A DNA stretch of 64,000 nt from Bacillota bacterium (GTDB taxonomy: Bacteria > Bacillota > Bacilli > Paenibacillales > NBRC-103111), in NCBI GenBank assembly GCA_023388055.1, contig JAEWGW010000030.1, positions 20,816-84,815 of the forward strand, written 5' to 3'. The notes under the pieces are model-generated. The model saw only the letters and a program-made list of their open reading frames with translations. It made no database searches and was not told the DNA's origin. Made by a program: the position numbers and the translations under genes. Of this stretch, positions 61,242-64,000 are shown one piece after another (the stretch's first letter is position 1; each line of letters opens with the position of its first letter).

Positions 61242-61270
61242 TTGACATTTGGAAACCGTTGCAATATAAT
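61242..61270 (+). promoter_or_regulatory. Consensus sigma-A promoter for greA
   Basis: TTGACA at 61242-61247 and TATAAT at 61265-61270 with a 17-bp spacer, a full consensus match. It gives greA a leader of about 200 nt with small hairpins such as GGACA/TGTCC and CCGTTT/AAACGG. A second TATAAT at 61360-61365 has a poor -35. Confidence 0.85.
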
Positions 61271-61474
61271 CATTCAATAATCAAGGCGCATCAAGCCGCT
61301 TTTCTTCGTGGTTGGACATGCTTGTCCCTTGTCATTTTCATGCGACTTTACAATATAGTTATAATATTGAACCGTTTGGCTACGAAACGGCGAGGCGGCT
61401 CCAGTGAGTTCATACGTACAGGGAACACATTCCGCAGGTATGAATAATATTCACACGACGGGAGAACAGATGGA

Positions 61475-61951
61475 ATGAGCGAGAAAGAAATTATCCTTAC
61501 TCCGGAAGGTCTGAAGAAACTGGAGGAGGAGCTGGAGCATCTGAAGTCCGTCAAGCGCCGCGAGGTTGCGGAACGGATCAAGGTGGCCATCGGCTACGGC
61601 GACATCAGCGAGAACTCCGAGTATGACGATGCCAAGAACGAGCAGGCTTTTGTGGAAGGGCGTATCATTACCCTCGAGAAGATGCTCCGCAATGCCCGCA
61701 TCATTAATAACGATGATGTGGACTTGAATGCCGTCAGCATCGGTTCGATCGTCACACTGAAGGATATGGAGTTCGGCGATACCGTAGAATATACCATCGT
61801 GGGAACAGCGGAATCCGATCCTTTCCATAACAAGATTTCTAACGAAAGCCCGGTAGGCAAGGCGATTCTGGGCAAGCAGAAGGGGTCGCTGGTGGAAGTA
61901 AGCGTTCCCGCGGGAACCATCCAATACGAGATCATCGATATCAAAAAATAA
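61475..61951 (+). CDS. greA: Transcription elongation factor GreA
   Basis: Stimulates RNA cleavage by backtracked RNA polymerase. 158 aa: N-terminal coiled coil with ILTPEGLKKLEEELEHLK and GDISENSEYDDAKNEQAF, whose acidic tip residues reach the active site, then the FKBP-like C-terminal domain (SIGSIVTLKDMEFGDTVEYTIV, ESPVGKAILGKQKG). It lies between dusB and lysS, an addition relative to B. subtilis order. Confidence 0.97.
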   Translation: MSEKEIILTPEGLKKLEEELEHLKSVKRREVAERIKVAIGYGDISENSEYDDAKNEQAFVEGRIITLEKMLRNARIINNDDVDLNAVSIGSIVTLKDMEFGDTVEYTIVGTAESDPFHNKISNESPVGKAILGKQKGSLVEVSVPAGTIQYEIIDIKK

Positions 61952-61969
61952 ACATGGCTTACCTCATTC

Positions 61970-61999
61970 AAGGCCGATTCCGTCACAGGGACCGGCCTT
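61970..61999 (+). terminator. Hairpin after greA
   Basis: AAGGCCG (61970-61976) pairs with CGGCCTT (61993-61999) with no T tract, so it is only a possible terminator. Confidence 0.4.
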
Positions 62000-62079
62000 A
62001 TGAAGCGTAAAGAGGGGAAACCCTCATTTTGGCGCTATTGGGGAACGATTGGAATCCATAGGGGAGTGAATGAAAGTTA

Positions 62080-63582
62080 ATGAGTCAGGAACTGGAATTA
62101 AACGAGCATGAACTGTTGGTCATCCGCCGCAACAAGCTGGACGAGCTGCGTAATCTGGGCATCGATCCCTTCGGCGCGAAATTTGAGCGCACCCATAACG
62201 CCGCCGATATTCTGGCCGCGTATTCCGAACTGTCCACCGAAGAGCTGGACGAGAAAAATGCCGAGGTCGTGATTGCCGGACGTCTCATGCAGAAACGCAG
62301 CATGGGCAAGGCATCCTTCGCCCATATTACCGATCTCACCGGACGCATCCAGATCTATGTGCGCAAGGATGCGGTCAGCGAGACGGAATACAGCGCCTTC
62401 GATATCCTGGACATCGGTGATATTATCGGGGTGAAGGGTCATGTCTTCAAGACCAAAACCGGAGAAACCTCCGTGAAGGCCAGCGCGCTCACGGTTCTGT
62501 CCAAGTCTCTGTACCCCCTGCCGGACAAGTTCCACGGCCTGAAGGATGTGGAAATGCGCTACCGCCAGCGTTACGTGGACCTGATCATGAGCGACGACGT
62601 GAAGCGTACCTTTGTTGCCCGTTCCCGGATCATTACTGCCATGCGCTCCTATTTGGACTCCAAGGGATATCTGGAGGTGGAAACACCCACTCTGCATGCT
62701 ATTGCCGGCGGTGCAGCCGCCCGTCCCTTCATTACTCATCACAATGCGCTGGATATGCAGCTGTATATGCGGATTGCCATTGAGCTGCATCTCAAGCGGC
62801 TGATTGTCGGCGGCCTGGAGAAGGTCTATGAAATCGGCCGGGTATACCGGAACGAAGGGATCTCTACCCGCCATAATCCAGAGTTTACGATGATCGAATT
62901 GTATGAGGCGTATGCGGATTACAAGGATATCATGTCTTTGGTTGAAAATATGATTGCCCACATTGCCCAAGAAGTGCTGGGCAGCACCAAAATCAACTAT
63001 CAGGGCGTAGAGGTAGACCTGACGCCGCAATGGAAGCGGATTTCCATGGTGGATCTGATCAAGGAAGTGGTTGGTGTTGATTTCAACGTCCACATGACAG
63101 ATGAAGAAGCACATGCCATTGCCAAGGAGCACAAGGTTCCCGTTGAGCCTCACATGACCTTCGGCCATATTGTGAACCAGTTCTTCGAGACCTTCTGTGA
63201 GGAGACCCTGATTCAGCCTACCTTCGTAACCGGACATCCGGTGGCGATTTCGCCTCTTGCTAAGAAAAATGATGCCGATCCGCGGTTTACCGACCGGTTC
63301 GAGCTGTTTGTTGTGGCTCGTGAGCATGCCAATGCCTTCACGGAATTGAATGATCCCATCGACCAGCGTCAGCGGTTTGAAGCTCAGCTTGTGGAGCGCG
63401 AGGCGGGCAACGATGAGGCGCATGAAATGGATGAGGACTTCATCCGCGCGCTGGAGTACGGCATGCCGCCGACAGGCGGTTTGGGCATCGGCATCGACCG
63501 CCTGGTGATGCTGCTGACCGATAGCCCGTCTATCCGGGACGTACTGCTGTTCCCGCTGATGCGCGACCGTACAGGAGAATAA
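62080..63582 (+). CDS. lysS: Lysyl-tRNA synthetase, class II
   Basis: Charges tRNA-Lys. 500 aa. The N-terminal OB-fold anticodon domain (about 60-170; AGRLMQKRSMGKASFAHITD) precedes the class II catalytic core with motif 1 (SYLDSKGYLEVETPTL), motif 2 (YEIGRVYRNEGISTRHNPEFTM, quoted here as a region near 265-285) and motif 3 (GLGIGIDRLVML). Order dusB-(greA)-lysS-rrn matches Bacillus. Confidence 0.97.
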   Translation: MSQELELNEHELLVIRRNKLDELRNLGIDPFGAKFERTHNAADILAAYSELSTEELDEKNAEVVIAGRLMQKRSMGKASFAHITDLTGRIQIYVRKDAVSETEYSAFDILDIGDIIGVKGHVFKTKTGETSVKASALTVLSKSLYPLPDKFHGLKDVEMRYRQRYVDLIMSDDVKRTFVARSRIITAMRSYLDSKGYLEVETPTLHAIAGGAAARPFITHHNALDMQLYMRIAIELHLKRLIVGGLEKVYEIGRVYRNEGISTRHNPEFTMIELYEAYADYKDIMSLVENMIAHIAQEVLGSTKINYQGVEVDLTPQWKRISMVDLIKEVVGVDFNVHMTDEEAHAIAKEHKVPVEPHMTFGHIVNQFFETFCEETLIQPTFVTGHPVAISPLAKKNDADPRFTDRFELFVVAREHANAFTELNDPIDQRQRFEAQLVEREAGNDEAHEMDEDFIRALEYGMPPTGGLGIGIDRLVMLLTDSPSIRDVLLFPLMRDRTGE

Positions 63583-63585
63583 GTT

Positions 63586-63619
63586 TGAATAAAGGGCGCC
63601 CTCGGGCGTCTTTTTTGTT
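63586..63619 (+). terminator. Terminator after lysS
   Basis: A GC-rich stem (GCGCCC with GGGCGT, bounded by AAAG/CTTT) is followed by TTTTTT. Confidence 0.8.
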
Positions 63620-63748
63620 GGGCGTGCAGGTCGCGCAGTCTATCTCCGAGGGCTGCCATGTTGGACACGGAATTTCCCCTTACAACAGATGTGATTCCAG
63701 AACAAGTTTCCTTCTCGTTGGCGGTAGAATGTTTTTTGATTGCGGGGG

Positions 63749-63777
63749 TTGTTTTTCTGCCTGGAGTATGTTACATT
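63749..63777 (+). promoter_or_regulatory. Upstream rRNA operon promoter (P1 candidate)
   Basis: TTGTTT at 63749-63754 and TACATT at 63772-63777, 17-bp spacer, with a TGn extension. No gene was seen in 63583-64000. Confidence 0.5.
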
Positions 63778-63855
63778 AATGTTCGCTCACTTCCACGGTA
63801 ACACCGGAACGAGCGGAAGCCACAAAAATCAACAAAATGCGAGAATAAAAAAAGC

Positions 63856-63885
63856 TTGCATTCATGGGTGAAGATGTGGTATATT
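63856..63885 (+). promoter_or_regulatory. rRNA operon promoter (P2 candidate)
   Basis: TTGCAT at 63856-63861 and TATATT at 63880-63885, 18-bp spacer, with TGn before the -10 and an A/T-rich block upstream. Confidence 0.7.
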
Positions 63886-63891
63886 AAAAAA

Positions 63892-64000
63892 GTCGCCTCT
63901 TGAAGAAGAGAACGACGAGGAAACAAACGAGCTCCTTGAAAACTGAACAACGAGCAGCAAAACAATGAAGCCAAACGTTTGAACAATTGAGCAATCAGCT
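63892..64000 (+). other. rRNA leader; 16S gene expected beyond the window
   Basis: The string CTCCTTGAAAACTGAACAAC near 63931-63950 is typical of Bacillus-type pre-rRNA leaders just before 16S rRNA. The mature 16S 5' end (usually TTTATTGGAGAGTTTGATCC-like) is not reached. Confidence 0.7.

Noticed and set aside
62098..63423. 441-codon reverse ORF opposite lysS
   Set aside because: Antisense frame of a canonical LysRS with no ribosome site or family motif.

Overview
The window is a chromosomal segment of an endospore-forming Firmicute, most likely a Paenibacillus or close relative. The gene order follows the Bacillus subtilis yab/yac region almost gene for gene: sspF-ispE-purR-ridA-spoVG-glmU-prs-ctc-pth-fin-mfd, spoVT-yabM-yabN, rqcP-yabP-yabQ-divIC-yabR, spoIIE-yabS-yabT-tilS-hprT-ftsH, coaX-hslO-yacD-cysK, pabB-pabA-pabC-folP-folB-folK-yazB-dusB, lysS, and then the promoters of an rRNA operon whose 16S gene lies past the right end. 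Moderately high GC, SLH-domain surface proteins and several short intergenic repeat families fit Paenibacillaceae better than Bacillus. This is judged from sequence and remembered gene order, not from a database search.

Layout. 0-8.3 kb: spore SASP, isoprenoid (ispE), purine control (purR), UDP-GlcNAc (glmU), PRPP synthase, L25/Ctc, peptidyl-tRNA hydrolase and Fin. 8.6-13.2 kb: mfd and an overlapping PrsA-like lipoprotein. 13.2-27.5 kb: an accessory block that interrupts the usual mfd-spoVT junction. It holds a 2684-residue S-layer-anchored protein combining a GH115 alpha-glucuronidase with an SGNH esterase, a Cthe_2159-type carbohydrate-binding SLH protein, and a divergent 1091-residue SLH protein. 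27.8-43.7 kb: sporulation, division and RNA/nucleotide housekeeping genes plus tRNA-Met. 43.8-49.1 kb: a WYL regulator with a GyrI-like partner, then nadABC. 49.1-53.1 kb: coaX, hslO, yacD, cysK. 53.2-55.0 kb: a reverse-strand chemoreceptor. 55.2-61.2 kb: a tightly coupled p-aminobenzoate/folate operon ending in yazB and dusB. 61.2-64 kb: greA, lysS and the rrn promoters.

Relative to B. subtilis order, hup, nadABC, greA, the chemoreceptor, the WYL pair, the PrsA-like gene, a reverse-strand 66-codon ORF and the surface-protein block are additions. Folate, NAD, CoA, cysteine and PRPP functions cluster here beside sporulation genes. Candidate sporulation promoters can be read directly: sigma-H-like upstream of spoVG and hup, a 21-bp-spaced Spo0A-type promoter at spoIIE, sigma-F/G-like at yabS and spoVT, and a weaker sigma-E-like -10 at yabP.

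The most unusual material is non-coding. Tandem hairpin units that end in the ribosome binding site precede prs and hslO. A 159-bp MITE-like inverted-repeat element lies inside the inferred nadA leader. A 175-bp palindrome follows ctc. Two families of short dispersed repeats fill the glmU-prs gap and the gap before the GH115 gene.
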